Positions 51,397-62,595 of a stretch of 64,000 nt of DNA are shown piece by piece. The notes under the pieces were generated by a model. The model had not been told where the DNA came from. It made no database searches and saw nothing but the letters and a program-made list of their open reading frames with translations. A program made the translations under genes and the position numbers. Source of the DNA: Halomonas sp. A11-A. GTDB taxonomy: Bacteria; Pseudomonadota; Gammaproteobacteria; Pseudomonadales; Halomonadaceae. The stretch covers positions 1 to 64,000 of the forward strand of contig NZ_QGTM01000007.1 of the NCBI RefSeq assembly GCF_003182195.1. The letters run 5' to 3'. Each line of letters begins with the position of its first letter. Positions within the stretch are counted from its first letter, which is position 1.

Positions 51397-52335
51397 ATGT
51401 CAGATACCCGTCCTCCCGCCATCCTGCTGGTGGGGCCCACCGCCGCCGGCAAGACCGACCTCGCCATCGCGCTCCACGAGCGGCTCGGCTGCGAGCTGAT
51501 CAGCGTCGACTCCGCCATGGTCTACCGCGGTATGGATATCGGCAGCGCCAAGCCCTCCGCGGAGGAGCTCGCCCGGGCGCCCCATCGGCTGATCGACATC
51601 CTCGACCCCGCCGAACCCTACTCGGCGGCGGATTTCCGCGAGGATGCCCTGCGCGAGATGGCCGAGATCACGGCGTCAGGCCGGGTGCCGCTGCTGGTCG
51701 GCGGCACCATGATGTACCTGAAGCAGCTGCTGCACGGGGTGGCCAACCTGCCCTCCTCGGATCCGGCGGTGCGCGCCGAGCTTGAGGCCGAGGCTGCGGC
51801 ACATGGCCTTGCCGCCCTGCACCAGGCGCTCGCCCGGGTCGATCCGGCCTCGGCGGCCCGCATCCACCCCAACGATCCCCAGCGGCTGATGCGGGCGCTG
51901 GAGGTGTATCGGCTCAGCGGCCGGCCGCTGAGCGAGCTGTGGGCCGAGCAGCGGCCTGAAACCTTTCCCTGGCGCACGCTGTCGATAGGGCTCGCCCCGG
52001 CGGATCGCGCCGTGCTGCACGAGCGCATCGCCCACCGTTTTGCGGCCATGCTGTCGGGCGGCTTCATCGAGGAGGTGGCGGCACTCAAGGCGCGCGGCGA
52101 TCTGCACCCGGAGCTGCCATCGATGAAGAGCGTCGGCTATCGCCAGGTCTGGGCCTATCTCGACGGCGAGTATGATCGCGAGACCCTGCGCCATCGCGGT
52201 ATCGTCGCGACCCGCCAGCTGGCCAAGCGCCAGCTGACCTGGATGCGCAGCTGGGAGGGGCTTGCCTGGGTCGACAGCCTGGGGCCTGACCCCCTGGGCG
52301 AAGTGCTGAAACTCGTGCGCGATTTCGGCACTTAG
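51397..52335 (+). CDS. miaA: tRNA dimethylallyltransferase MiaA
   Basis: A 312-aa enzyme that adds a dimethylallyl group to A37 of UNN-reading tRNAs. The P-loop is [18 protein letters not shown] (about residues 9-26). [19 protein letters not shown] contains the base-recognition Asp, and [16 protein letters not shown] [20 protein letters not shown] is conserved. The ATG at 51397 is preferred to an in-frame TTG four codons upstream. It precedes hfq in the classical miaA-hfq order; hfq probably has its own promoter in the 123-bp gap. Confidence 0.95.
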   Translation: MSDTRPPAILLVGPTAAGKTDLAIALHERLGCELISVDSAMVYRGMDIGSAKPSAEELARAPHRLIDILDPAEPYSAADFREDALREMAEITASGRVPLLVGGTMMYLKQLLHGVANLPSSDPAVRAELEAEAAAHGLAALHQALARVDPASAARIHPNDPQRLMRALEVYRLSGRPLSELWAEQRPETFPWRTLSIGLAPADRAVLHERIAHRFAAMLSGGFIEEVAALKARGDLHPELPSMKSVGYRQVWAYLDGEYDRETLRHRGIVATRQLAKRQLTWMRSWEGLAWVDSLGPDPLGEVLKLVRDFGT

Positions 52336-52458
52336 CGTATGATACGCCTTTCACGAGCCGGGTAGCCGGGCCCCTCGCGGCGTCGGCGATGCCAGTGAGG
52401 CAACAGCAGTACGCCACGAAATAACATCAACCCCAGAGACAATTTCAGGGAGAGCAAC

Positions 52459-52707
52459 ATGTCCAAAGGGCAGTCCCTTCAAGATCCGTACCTGAACATC
52501 CTGCGCAAGGAGCGCATCCCGGTATCGATTTTCCTGGTCAACGGCATCAAGCTGCAGGGCCAGATCGAATCTTTCGACCAGTTCGTCATCCTGCTGCGCA
52601 ACACCGTGAGCCAGATGGTCTACAAGCACGCCATCTCCACCGTGGTGCCGTCACGCAACGTGCGTCTGCCGGCCCAGGACCCTGCCGCGCCGCAGGACAG
52701 TCAGTGA
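52459..52707 (+). CDS. hfq: RNA chaperone Hfq
   Basis: This 82-aa Sm-fold protein pairs small RNAs with mRNAs. The Sm1 motif is [20 protein letters not shown] and Sm2 is [29 protein letters not shown] is the proximal-face U-binding signature. The C-terminal tail after Sm2 is short (about 16 residues, [11 protein letters not shown]) compared with E. coli. AGGGAG precedes the ATG. Confidence 0.97.
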   Translation: MSKGQSLQDPYLNILRKERIPVSIFLVNGIKLQGQIESFDQFVILLRNTVSQMVYKHAISTVVPSRNVRLPAQDPAAPQDSQ

Positions 52708-52715
52708 GGTAGTGA

Positions 52716-54044
52716 TTGTTTTTTGAACGCCCCGACGCCGGTGAAACGGCCGTCCTCGTCCATGTGGACTTCCAGGACGAACAGAAGCGCGAGGATGCAG
52801 GCGAGTTCCTCGAGCTCGTCCGCTCCGCCGGCGCCGTGCCGGCCACCCTGCTGACCGGCAGCCGTCAGCGGCCGGATCCGCGTACCTTCGTGGGCTCCGG
52901 CAAGCTGGAGGAGCTCCGCGAGGCCAAGACGGTGCACGGTGCCGAGCTGGTGATCTTCAACCACGCCCTGAGCCCCTCCCAGGAGCGCAATCTCGAGCGT
53001 GAGCTCAAGTGCCGGGTGCTCGACCGCACCGGCCTGATCCTCGATATATTCGCCCAGCGGGCGCGTACCCACGAGGGCAAGCTGCAGGTGGAGCTCGCCC
53101 AGTTGGAATACATGTCGACCCGCCTGGTACGCGGCTGGACCCACCTGGAGCGCCAGAAGGGCGGTATCGGACTGCGCGGTCCCGGCGAGACCCAGCTGGA
53201 GACCGACCGCCGCCTGCTGCGCGCCCGCATCAAGTCGATCCACAAGCGCCTCGACAAGGTGCGCGGCCAGCGCGAGCAGAACCGTCGCTCCCGGGCCCGG
53301 GCCGAGATTCCCAGCGTCTCCCTGGTGGGCTACACCAACGCGGGCAAGTCAACGCTCTTCAACGCCCTGACCTCCTCCGAGGTCTATGCGGCCGACCAGC
53401 TCTTCGCTACCCTCGACCCGACGCTGCGGCGCCTGGAGGTCGAGGACGTGGGCCCGGTGGTGCTGGCCGACACCGTCGGCTTCATCCGCCATCTGCCCCA
53501 CAAGCTGGTGGAGGCGTTTCGTGCCACCCTGCAGGAGGCCGCCGAGGCGACCCTGCTGGTGCACGTGATCGACGCCGCCGACCCGGACCGCGAGCTCAAC
53601 GTCCAGCAGGTCGAGCTGGTGCTCGACGAGATCGGCGCCCTCGAGGTGCCGGTGCTCAAGGTGATGAACAAGATCGACCTGCTCGACAGTGCGCCGCGCA
53701 TCGAGCGCGACGGCGAGGGGCGCCCCGAGGTGGTGTGGCTCTCGGCGCAGGAGGGCAGGGGGCTGGACCTGCTGGCCCAGGCCCTGGCCGAGCGGCTGGC
53801 GGACGACGTCCTCGACTTCTCCCTCAGCCTGGGGCCGGCCCAGGGCCGCCTGCGTGCGGCCCTTCACGAACTGGGGGCAGTGCGTGAAGAGGCCTTCGAC
53901 GAGCAGGGCGATACCCGGCTGCAGGTGCGCCTGCCGCGGCGCGACTTCCTGCAGCTGATGTCGCGACTCGGCGAGCACGCCGATGAGTATCTCCCCGAGG
54001 CCCTGCGCGACCGCGAGGCCTGGGAAGAGCAGGGGGCGGGCTAG
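52716..54044 (+). CDS. hflX: Ribosome-splitting GTPase HflX
   Basis: A 442-aa GTPase with an N-terminal HflX domain (residues 1-180; ALSPSQERNLERELKCRVLD and GGIGLRGPGETQLETDRRLL) and a G domain. G1 is VGYTNAGKST, G3 is DTVGFIRHLP and G4 is NKID. It rescues stalled ribosomes. The start is TTG at 52716, supported by GAGG six bases upstream and by alignment of FFERPDAGETAVLVHV with the family N-terminus; no ATG fits. It is 8 bp after hfq. Confidence 0.93.
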   Translation: MFFERPDAGETAVLVHVDFQDEQKREDAGEFLELVRSAGAVPATLLTGSRQRPDPRTFVGSGKLEELREAKTVHGAELVIFNHALSPSQERNLERELKCRVLDRTGLILDIFAQRARTHEGKLQVELAQLEYMSTRLVRGWTHLERQKGGIGLRGPGETQLETDRRLLRARIKSIHKRLDKVRGQREQNRRSRARAEIPSVSLVGYTNAGKSTLFNALTSSEVYAADQLFATLDPTLRRLEVEDVGPVVLADTVGFIRHLPHKLVEAFRATLQEAAEATLLVHVIDAADPDRELNVQQVELVLDEIGALEVPVLKVMNKIDLLDSAPRIERDGEGRPEVVWLSAQEGRGLDLLAQALAERLADDVLDFSLSLGPAQGRLRAALHELGAVREEAFDEQGDTRLQVRLPRRDFLQLMSRLGEHADEYLPEALRDREAWEEQGAG

Positions 54045-54182
54045 CAACGGGCGGCTGGCTGATAACAACGACGACATGGACGACGGGCGCCACCGTCCCG
54101 GATGGCGGGGCGCCGACAGGATCGCAACCGAGGCCCCGGCCGGCTTGCCGGTCGGGGCAGAAACGCATAGTGGAGAAGACCT

Positions 54183-55430
54183 ATGGCCTGGAATGAGCCT
54201 GGTGGCGGTGGCAACCAGCACGACCCCTGGAGTGGTGGTGGCCGACGCGGCGGCAACGGAGGCGGTGGCAATGGTGGCGGCGGTGGCAACCGCGGCGGCA
54301 ACCAGGGCCCACCCGACCTCGATGAGGCCCTGAAGAAGTTTCAGGACAAGCTCAACGGCATGCTCGGCGGCCGTGGCGGCAAGGGCGGCGGCAGCAAGGG
54401 CGGCAAGGGAGGTGGCGGCAAGCCGCGCAACACCTTCGCGCTGCCGGGCCTGCTGATCGTGGTGGCGCTGGCGATCTGGGCGGCCACCGGCTTCTACCTG
54501 GTGGACCAGTCCGAGCGGGGTGTGGTGCTGCGCTTCGGCAAGTTCCAGGAAGTGGTCAGCCCCGGCCTGCACTGGAACCCGCCGCTGATCGACGACGTGC
54601 GCATGGTCAACGTGACCCGCGTGCGCTCGCTGACCCAGACCCAGTCGATGCTGACCCGCGACGAGAACATCGTCGAGGTCGAGATCTCGGCCCAGTATCA
54701 GGTGGCCAACCCCCGCGACTTCGTGCTCAACGTGCGCAACCCCCAGCTCTCCATCGAGAATGCGCTGGATTCCGCTCTGCGTCACGTGGTCGGCGGCACC
54801 GACATGATCGAGATCCTGACCTCGGGTCGTGAGATCCTCGGCAGCTCCGTGTCCAGCCGCCTGCAGTCCTACCTGGACAGCTACGGCACCGGCATCCGCC
54901 TGCAGACCATCAACATCGAGTCCACCTCGGCCCCGGCCCCGGTCATCGACGCCTTCGATGATGTCATCCGGGCTCGCGAGGACCGCCAGCGGACCATCAA
55001 CCAGGGCATGGCCTACGCCAACGCCATCATCCCCGAGGCCCAGGGTCAGGCACAGCGCCTGGTCGAGCAGGGCCAGGGTTACCGTGAATCGGTGGTGGCC
55101 GAGGCGCGTGGTCAGGCCAACCGCTTCAACGCGCTGCTCTCCCAGTACCAGCAGTCGCCGGAGATCATGCGCGAGCGTCTCTACCTGGACGCCATCGCCG
55201 AGGTGTTCGGCAGCACGTCCAAGGTGCTGGTGGATGTCGCCGACGACAGCCCGCTGATGTACCTGCCCCTCGACCAGATGGGCAACGGCGGTGGTTCGGC
55301 AGGTGCGTCCTCCGGTGAGCGCCTGGGCGAGGAAGGCGAGCTCGATCCGCGGGTGCTTGAGCGCCTGCGCTCCGGCCAGACCGGGACGAGCTCCAGCAGC
55401 AACAGTGGAATCCGCAGGGAGGGCCGCTAA
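54183..55430 (+). CDS. hflK: FtsH protease regulator HflK
   Basis: A 415-aa SPFH-domain protein of the HflKC cage that regulates FtsH. The N-terminal cytoplasmic region is very Gly/Lys-rich (GGGGNGGGGGNRGG; KGGGSKGGKGGGGKP). One membrane helix, FALPGLLIVVALAIWAATGFYLV (about residues 85-107), leads into the SPFH domain (SERGVVLRFGKFQEVVSPGLH). A coiled coil (QGQAQRLVEQGQGYRESVVAEA) follows, then a low-complexity tail. The 138 bp before it hold no gene. It abuts hflC directly. Confidence 0.95.
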   Translation: MAWNEPGGGGNQHDPWSGGGRRGGNGGGGNGGGGGNRGGNQGPPDLDEALKKFQDKLNGMLGGRGGKGGGSKGGKGGGGKPRNTFALPGLLIVVALAIWAATGFYLVDQSERGVVLRFGKFQEVVSPGLHWNPPLIDDVRMVNVTRVRSLTQTQSMLTRDENIVEVEISAQYQVANPRDFVLNVRNPQLSIENALDSALRHVVGGTDMIEILTSGREILGSSVSSRLQSYLDSYGTGIRLQTINIESTSAPAPVIDAFDDVIRAREDRQRTINQGMAYANAIIPEAQGQAQRLVEQGQGYRESVVAEARGQANRFNALLSQYQQSPEIMRERLYLDAIAEVFGSTSKVLVDVADDSPLMYLPLDQMGNGGGSAGASSGERLGEEGELDPRVLERLRSGQTGTSSSSNSGIRREGR

Positions 55431-56315
55431 ATGATCAACAATCGTTCCCTGCTCATCGTCGGCGGCCTGGCCGCCGTGGCCTGGCTGGCCAGCAACAGCC
55501 TCTACGTGGTCGACGAGACCGAACGTGCCGTCAAGCTGCGCTTCGGTGAGGTCATCGAGGAGAACATCCAGCCGGGCCTGCACTTCAAGGTGCCGATCAC
55601 CCAGACGGTGCGCAAGTTCGACACCCGGGTGCTGACCCTGGACACCGACACCAGCCGCTACCTGACCCTGGAGCAGAAGGCGGTGATCGTCGACTCCTAC
55701 GTCAAGTGGCAGGTGGTCAATCCGACCCGCTACTACGAGGCCACCGCCGGCGACGAGATGATGGCCGTGCGCCTGATCCAGCCGCGGGTCGACGAGAGCC
55801 TGCGTAACGAGTTCGGTCGCCTGGACCTCCAGCAGATCATCGCCGAGCGCCGCGACGACCTGATGATCGGCCCGACCCAGGACCTCGATGCCCTGCTGCG
55901 CGAGGAGCTGGGTGTCGCTATCGTCGACGTGCGCGTCAAGCGCATCGACCTGCCCGACGATGTCTCCGCCGCGGTCTTCGAGCGCATGCGCTCCGAGCGT
56001 GAGCGGGAGGCCCGCGAGTGGCGCGCCCAGGGTCAGGAAGAGTCCGAGCGCATCCGCGCCAACGCCGACCGTCGTCGCCAGGTGCTGCTGGCCCAGGCCA
56101 CCGAGCGGGCCGAGACCCTGCGCGGTGAGGGTGATGCCGAGGCCGCGGCGATCTTCGCGGAGTCCTACTCCCAGGACCAGGAGTTCTTCGTCTTCTGGCG
56201 CAGCCTGAACGCCTACCGCGAGAGCTTCCAGGGTGACGGCAATATGCTGGTGCTGGATCCCTCCAGCGACTTCTTCCGCTACCTGAAGAGCGCCATGCCC
56301 TCCGGCGTGGAGTGA
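55431..56315 (+). CDS. hflC: FtsH protease regulator HflC
   Basis: The 294-aa partner of HflK has an N-terminal anchor (SLLIVGGLAAVAWLASNSLYVV), the SPFH domain (TERAVKLRFGEVIEENIQPG) and a coiled coil (EREREAREWRAQGQEESERI, then RANADRRRQVLLAQ). FFVFWRSLNAYRESFQGDGN and SDFFRYLKS near the end are family signatures. It starts with no gap after hflK. Two hairpins follow its stop. Confidence 0.95.
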   Translation: MINNRSLLIVGGLAAVAWLASNSLYVVDETERAVKLRFGEVIEENIQPGLHFKVPITQTVRKFDTRVLTLDTDTSRYLTLEQKAVIVDSYVKWQVVNPTRYYEATAGDEMMAVRLIQPRVDESLRNEFGRLDLQQIIAERRDDLMIGPTQDLDALLREELGVAIVDVRVKRIDLPDDVSAAVFERMRSEREREAREWRAQGQEESERIRANADRRRQVLLAQATERAETLRGEGDAEAAAIFAESYSQDQEFFVFWRSLNAYRESFQGDGNMLVLDPSSDFFRYLKSAMPSGVE

Positions 56316-56324
56316 CAGCGAGAC

Positions 56325-56390
56325 GCGCCGGGGTTCATCCCCGGCGCAAACGTGGTAGACTCCTGTAACCGGGCGTGGCCCGGTTTTTTT
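56325..56390 (+). terminator. Double terminator after hflC
   Basis: Hairpin 1 is a perfect 9-bp stem (gcgccgggg, 56325-56333, with 56339-56347). Hairpin 2 (accgggc/gcccggt, 56368-56384) is followed by seven T residues and is a textbook intrinsic terminator. The remaining 130 bp before hisZ contain no visible gene. Confidence 0.92.
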
Positions 56391-56533
56391 GTGGCCGCCT
56401 GTCGCAAGACCGCGCAGGCCTTGTCCGCGTAGGCCCTGTCTTAGGTCTTAGGTGAGACGCTCGCCGAGGCCTCGGCTCGAGCGCCTGACATACGGTTTCA
56501 CGGCCATTTTCACTGCCTTGCAGGATGATTCAC

Positions 56534-57709
56534 ATGACCATCGCTGACCGCTGGCTGCTGCCCGACGGCATGGACGAGGTGCTGCCGCCTCAGGCAAGCC
56601 GGATGGAGGAGCTGCGCCGCGCGCTGCTCGACCTCTACCACCGCTGGGGCTACGACCAGGTGATGCCGCCCACCGCGGAGTTTCTCGACTCCCTGCTCAC
56701 CGGCACCGGCTCCGACCTGGCCCTGCAGACCTTCAAGCTCACCGACCAGCTCACCGGACGCATGATGGGCATCAGTGCCGACGTCACCCCCCAGGTGGCG
56801 CGCATGGACGCCCACTCCCTGAAGCGCCAGGGGCCGGTGCGCCTCTGCTACTGCACCAACGTGCTGCGGGCCACCGCCGACCAGCACCAGGGCGGCCGCA
56901 GCCCGGTGCAGGTGGGGGTGGAGCTGTTCGGCCACGCCGGCATCGAGGCGGACCTGGAGATCCTCCACCTGGCGCTGGCCAGCCTTACCGCCGCCGGCGC
57001 CGGCGAGATTCACCTGGCGCTGGGCCATATCGGCATCTACCGCAGCCTGGTGGAGGCGGCGGGCCTGGCGGGCGACGCCGAGCGAGCCCTGTTCGAGGCC
57101 CTGGAGCTGAAGAGCCCCGGCGAGATCGCCGAGCGGGTCGCCGAGAGCGTCGAGGATCCGGCCCTGGCCGAGATGTTCCTGGCGCTGGGCCGCCTGCACG
57201 GCGGTGCCGAGGTGCTCGAGGAGGCCCGCGAGGCCTTCGCCGAGGCGCCCGCCGCCGTGGGCGCGGCGCTGGAGCAGCTGCGCGCCCTGCATCAGGGCGT
57301 GCTGGCCAGCCACCCGGAGGTGGCGCCCTACTTCGACCTGGGCGAGCTGCGCGGCTACGCCTACCATACCGGCATGATGTTCGCCGCCTATGTGCCCGGC
57401 TACGGCCAGGCGCTGGCCAAGGGCGGCCGCTATGACGACACCGGACGCGCCTTCGGGCGCGCCCGGCCGGCCACCGGCTTCTCCATGGACCTCAAGCTGC
57501 TGGCGGGGCTCAGCCCCTCGGAGCCGCCGTGCGACGGCATCTGGGCGCCGGCCGAGGGCGAGGGCCTGCACGAGACCGTGGTGGCCCTGCGCGGGCAGGG
57601 CGAGCGGGTGGTCCAGGCCCTGCCGGGGCAGCGCACCGGACCGGCCGAGCATCGCTGCGACCGTGAGCTGGTGTTGATCGATGGCCACTGGCAGGCCGTG
57701 GCACTGTAG
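56534..57709 (+). CDS. hisZ: ATP phosphoribosyltransferase regulatory subunit HisZ
   Basis: A 391-aa HisRS-like protein lacking aminoacylation function. It allosterically activates the short form of HisG in histidine synthesis. LPDGMDEVLPPQASRMEELR and GRMMGISADVTPQVARMDAH are the class II-like segments, and GGRYDDTGRAFGRARPATGFSMD is the glycine-rich C-terminal motif. ATG 56534, eight bases after AGGA, is preferred to 56525. Its presence just before purA, apart from the his operon, implies a short-form HisG elsewhere. Confidence 0.93.
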   Translation: MTIADRWLLPDGMDEVLPPQASRMEELRRALLDLYHRWGYDQVMPPTAEFLDSLLTGTGSDLALQTFKLTDQLTGRMMGISADVTPQVARMDAHSLKRQGPVRLCYCTNVLRATADQHQGGRSPVQVGVELFGHAGIEADLEILHLALASLTAAGAGEIHLALGHIGIYRSLVEAAGLAGDAERALFEALELKSPGEIAERVAESVEDPALAEMFLALGRLHGGAEVLEEAREAFAEAPAAVGAALEQLRALHQGVLASHPEVAPYFDLGELRGYAYHTGMMFAAYVPGYGQALAKGGRYDDTGRAFGRARPATGFSMDLKLLAGLSPSEPPCDGIWAPAEGEGLHETVVALRGQGERVVQALPGQRTGPAEHRCDRELVLIDGHWQAVAL

Positions 57710-57719
57710 ACTGGGTTAA

Positions 57720-59066
<1,347 letters not shown>

Positions 59067-59077
59067 GCGTCGCCGCT

Positions 59078-59143
59078 CTCCGGCCACCCTGTGGCCGGAG
59101 GGCAGGCAGCCAACGGAAGGCCCCGCTACAGCGGGGCCTTCCG
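59078..59143. terminator. Bidirectional double terminator between purA and cobO
   Basis: Hairpin 1 is ctccggccac/gtggccggag (59078-59100, 10 bp). Hairpin 2 is ggaaggccccgc with its complement (59114-59143, 12-13 bp, 4-nt loop). They lie between convergent genes, with no long T-run. Confidence 0.85.
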
Positions 59144-59164
59144 ACATTCAGGCGCGTTTCAGCG

Positions 59165-59764
59165 TCAGTAGTCGATGCCGCGGCGTGCCTGTACCCCCGC
59201 GTTGAAGGCGTGGCGTACCTCCTGCATCTCGGTCACGGTGTCGGCCATGGCGGTGAGCTCGCGGTGGGCGTTGCGCCCGGTGATGATCACCGTCTGCTCC
59301 GGCGGGCGGTTCTCGATGGCGCGCTTCACCGTCTCGATATCCAGGTAGCCGAACTTGAGCATGTAGGTGAGCTCGTCGAGCACCACCAGATAGACCCCGG
59401 GGTCGGCCAGCATGCGCTCGGCCTCCACCCACACCTTCCGGCAGGCGGCGGTGTCGGCCTCGCGGTTCTGGGTGTCCCAGGTGAAGCCGGTGGCCATGAT
59501 GGCCACCTCCAGGTTGGGGTCCTCGGCCAGCCGCTCGCGCTCGCCGCACTCCCACATGCCCTTGATGAACTGCACCACCCCCACCCGGTAGCCGTAGCCG
59601 AGGGCCCGGGTCACGGTGCCCCAGGCGGCGGTGGTCTTGCCCTTGCCGTTGCCGGTGAAGACCAGCAGCAGGCCGCGCTGCTCGGTGGCGGCGGCGACCT
59701 TGCCGTCGACGTGGGCCTTGAGTTTCTGCATCGCCTGCTGGTGGCGGGTGTCGCGATCGTTCAT
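59165..59764 (-). CDS. cobO: Cob(I)alamin adenosyltransferase CobO/BtuR
   Basis: A 199-aa P-loop enzyme that adenosylates corrinoids. The P-loop is LVFTGNGKGKTTAAWGTV (about residues 34-51), RVGVVQFIKGMWECGER and VVLDELTYMLKFGYLD are conserved, and PEQTVIITGRNAHREL completes the signature. No other cobalamin genes are next to it, suggesting corrinoid salvage or a scattered pathway. It is 64 bp downstream of the ATP-grasp gene on the same strand. Confidence 0.94.
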   Translation of the reverse strand: MNDRDTRHQQAMQKLKAHVDGKVAAATEQRGLLLVFTGNGKGKTTAAWGTVTRALGYGYRVGVVQFIKGMWECGERERLAEDPNLEVAIMATGFTWDTQNREADTAACRKVWVEAERMLADPGVYLVVLDELTYMLKFGYLDIETVKRAIENRPPEQTVIITGRNAHRELTAMADTVTEMQEVRHAFNAGVQARRGIDY

Positions 59765-59828
59765 CGGGGCTCCGTATCTGTACAGGGTTTGTCCAAGGTG
59801 GCTAGCTTACGCCAACCGCCCGGTCGCG

Positions 59829-61325
59829 TCAGCCACCCTGGCGCACCCGCGCCTCCATGCGGGCCAGGAACACCCCCATGATGCGCTCATAGAGAGTGCG
59901 GCCGAGTACCGCATCCTCGATGCCGGCATCCACGTTGGGGTTGTCGTTGACCTCGATCACCACCACCCGCTCGCCGGCCTGCTTGAGGTCGACGCCGTAG
60001 AAGCCATTGCCGATCAGCCGGCACGCCTTGAGCGCCGCCTTGATCACCGCCGGCGGCGCCTCGGCGGGGTCATGGGTGGTGAAGCCGCCGCTCTTCACCC
60101 GGGCGCCGGAGTGGTCGTAGATCTGCCAGTGGCCGCGGGCCATGTAGTAGCGGCTGGCAAACAGCACCTGGCCGTCCAGCACGCCGATGCGCCAGTCGTA
60201 CTCGGTGGGCAGCCACTCCTGGAGCAGCAGCAGGGCGGAGTCCCGGAACAGGCGGGCGGCCTCGCGCTCGAGCTGGGCCTGGTCGGTCACCTTGACCACG
60301 CCGCGGGAGAAGGCACCGTCCGGCACCTTGAGCACCAGCGGAAAGGCGAGACGCCCGAGCCGCTCGGCCAGGGGGCGGCGATCGCCGCGCTGCAGCAGCA
60401 CCCCCTCCGGCGCCGGCACGCCGCGGGCCCGCAGCAGGGTGTGCAGGTAGACCTTGTTGGTGCAGCGCAGGATGTCCCGGGGCGAGTCGATCACCACCAG
60501 CCCCTCGTGCTCGGCGCGCCGCGCCATGCGATAGGTGTGGTGGTCCAGCGCCGTGGTCTCGCGGATGAACAGGCCGTCGAACTCGGCCAGCCGCCCGGCG
60601 TCGCGGCGGGTGATCAGCGACACGTCGATACCCTGCTTGCGCCCGGCGCGGATGAAGGCCTTGAGGGCACTGCGGTTGCTGGGCGGCAGTGCCTCCTTCG
60701 GGTCGACCAGGATGGCCAGGTCGAAGCGGTAGCGGCGGCGCGCCTTGGGGGTGCGCCAGACCTGGCGCGAGTGGCGGTTCAGGGCGCTGGCGAAGAGGTC
60801 CTGCTCGTCCGCAGCCAGGTCGCGCAGGCGCAGCGGGCGCAGGCGTGCCAGCCGCCAGAGGTCGTGGCGGCGCACCAGTTTGGCCTCGAGCAGCGGGCAG
60901 GGCAGGCGCTCGAACAGCTTGCGGGCGAGCCGCGCCAGCGCCGGCTCGCGGCACTCGCCGAACAGCACCCGCAGGGTCAGGGCATCGCCGGGCAGGGCGC
61001 CATCACGGGCCAGCTCGCCGAGCAGCGGTGCCAGGGTGTCCAGCTGCAGGTCGATCAGCGCCTTGCGCGACAGCTCGTTGAGGGTCTCCACCGTGGGCAG
61101 CACCCGCTGACCGCGGGCCTGGGCCAGCAGCGAGACATAGTAGCCGCTGTCGAGGTAATCGAGCTCGCCGCACAGGTTGAGCACGTGGGTGGTGCGGTCC
61201 TGCTCCTCGCTCGCCCGGTGGCGGCGATCCTGGGCCAGGAAGTCGGCGGCGGTGATCAGGTCCTCGGAGGGGTAGTAGGGCTGCCAGTCGTCGAGGCGGT
61301 CGACGACGATTCGCAAGGGACACAT
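59829..61325 (-). CDS. RimK-like ATP-grasp ligase with N-terminal RLAN domain
   Basis: The 498-aa protein has an N-terminal RLAN-like domain (MCPLRIVVDRLDDWQPYYPS; CGELDYLDSGYYVSLLAQAR) and a RimK-type ATP-grasp domain from about residue 200. The latter shows DSPRDILRCTNKVYLHTLL, FPLVLKVPDGAFSRGVVKV (ATP Lys) and VVVIEVNDNPNVDAG (metal-binding Glu/Asn). ATP-grasp ligases of this kind join amino acids to carboxylates; the substrate here is unknown. Start ATG 61325 follows the family N-terminus. It is divergent from a GNAT gene, a recurrent pairing for RLAN proteins. Confidence 0.85.
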   Translation of the reverse strand: MCPLRIVVDRLDDWQPYYPSEDLITAADFLAQDRRHRASEEQDRTTHVLNLCGELDYLDSGYYVSLLAQARGQRVLPTVETLNELSRKALIDLQLDTLAPLLGELARDGALPGDALTLRVLFGECREPALARLARKLFERLPCPLLEAKLVRRHDLWRLARLRPLRLRDLAADEQDLFASALNRHSRQVWRTPKARRRYRFDLAILVDPKEALPPSNRSALKAFIRAGRKQGIDVSLITRRDAGRLAEFDGLFIRETTALDHHTYRMARRAEHEGLVVIDSPRDILRCTNKVYLHTLLRARGVPAPEGVLLQRGDRRPLAERLGRLAFPLVLKVPDGAFSRGVVKVTDQAQLEREAARLFRDSALLLLQEWLPTEYDWRIGVLDGQVLFASRYYMARGHWQIYDHSGARVKSGGFTTHDPAEAPPAVIKAALKACRLIGNGFYGVDLKQAGERVVVIEVNDNPNVDAGIEDAVLGRTLYERIMGVFLARMEARVRQGG

Positions 61326-61490
61326 GGGGCGCTTTCCGGACAGAGGGAGAGGGGGAGACAACGCGCCCAGCATGCGGCAGGGGGCGGCGGCGGACAATCG
61401 GCCGGCACAGTGAAAAGATTTCATGTTGCTGGCCGCTGACAGCCGTGGCCGGGCTGCGCAGAATCACCGCCATCGACACAGGAGCTCCCC

Positions 61491-61991
61491 ATGACCACCC
61501 GACTGCGTCCGGCCACGCCCCAGGATCTGGACGCCCTCCATCGCCTGGAGCAGAGCGCCTTTACCGGCGACCGCTTCAGCCGCCGCCAGCTCTGGCACCT
61601 GCTCAACCGCGCCCACGCCGCGACCTGGGTGGTCGAGCGCGAGGCCGAGGACCTCTCGCCGGCGCGCCTGCTGGGCTACGGCATTCTGCTGTTTCGCCAC
61701 GGCAGCCGCCGGGCGCGGCTCTACTCCTTCTGCGTGCATCCCGAGGCCCGCGGCACTGGACTCGGCCGTCAGCTGCTCGAGTGCCTGGAGGGCGAGGCCA
61801 GGGCACGGGGCAGTGCGCTGCTGGGGCTCGAGGTGCGTGCCGACAACCGGGTAGCGCTGGGGCTCTATCGGCGCATGGGCTTTCGCCTGGAGCGCTGGCT
61901 GCCGGAGTACTACGAGGACGGCTGTGCCGGCTGGCAGATGGTCAAGGCACTCGAGGCGCTGCCGGCAGGCGCGGAGAGCGGCGCGGGCTGA
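61491..61991 (+). CDS. GNAT-family N-acetyltransferase
   Basis: This 166-aa single-domain GNAT has the acetyl-CoA motif [20 protein letters not shown] (about residues 83-102) and the C-terminal [22 protein letters not shown]. The substrate is not evident. It is divergent from the RLAN/ATP-grasp gene with 165 bp between starts, so the two may be co-regulated and act on the same peptide or amino acid. CAGGAGC precedes the ATG. Confidence 0.85.
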   Translation: MTTRLRPATPQDLDALHRLEQSAFTGDRFSRRQLWHLLNRAHAATWVVEREAEDLSPARLLGYGILLFRHGSRRARLYSFCVHPEARGTGLGRQLLECLEGEARARGSALLGLEVRADNRVALGLYRRMGFRLERWLPEYYEDGCAGWQMVKALEALPAGAESGAG

Positions 61992-62031
61992 TAGAATCCT
62001 GGCGTCTTCCCAACCACAGTCAGGAGCCGCC

Positions 62032-62517
62032 ATGCCCTCCTTCGATATCGTCTCCGAATTCGACGGCCATGAGGCCAGCAACGCCGTGGACCAGGCCAAT
62101 CGTGAGGTCCAGACCCGTTTCGACTTCAAGGGCGTCACCGCCAGCTTCGAACTCAACGGCGAGACGGTCTCGCTGGAGGCCGAGGTGGATTTCCAGCTCA
62201 AGCAGATGCTCGACGTGCTGCGCGGAAAGCTGATCGGCCGCGGCATCGACGCCCGCTGCATGGACGTCCAGGAGCCGGTGCTCTCCGGGGTGCGGGCCCG
62301 CCAGGAGGTGACCCTCAAGCAGGGCCTCGACCAGAAGGAGGCCAAGGAGATCGTCAAGCGCATCAAGGAGTCCAAGCTCAAGGTCCAGGCGCAGATCCAG
62401 GGTGAGAAGGTGCGCGTCACCGGCAAGAAGCGCGACGACCTGCAGGCGGTGATGGCGCTGCTGCGCGGCGAGGGTGGCCCCGACCTGCCGCTGCAGTTCG
62501 ACAACTTCCGCGACTAA
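62032..62517 (+). CDS. yajQ: YajQ family nucleotide-binding protein
   Basis: A 161-aa protein with the YajQ pattern [20 protein letters not shown], then [20 protein letters not shown]. Family members bind nucleotides or RNA and, in Xanthomonas, cyclic di-[17 protein letters not shown] near the end is conserved. AGGAG precedes the ATG. It is 40 bp after the GNAT gene. Confidence 0.94.
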   Translation: MPSFDIVSEFDGHEASNAVDQANREVQTRFDFKGVTASFELNGETVSLEAEVDFQLKQMLDVLRGKLIGRGIDARCMDVQEPVLSGVRARQEVTLKQGLDQKEAKEIVKRIKESKLKVQAQIQGEKVRVTGKKRDDLQAVMALLRGEGGPDLPLQFDNFRD

Positions 62518-62595
62518 GGGCCCCATAGCCCATGGCGATTGGCCAGACGCTCCCGGTTGGTCTTCAATGAAGTCAGGTCGCCAAGGGAGCGCAGG

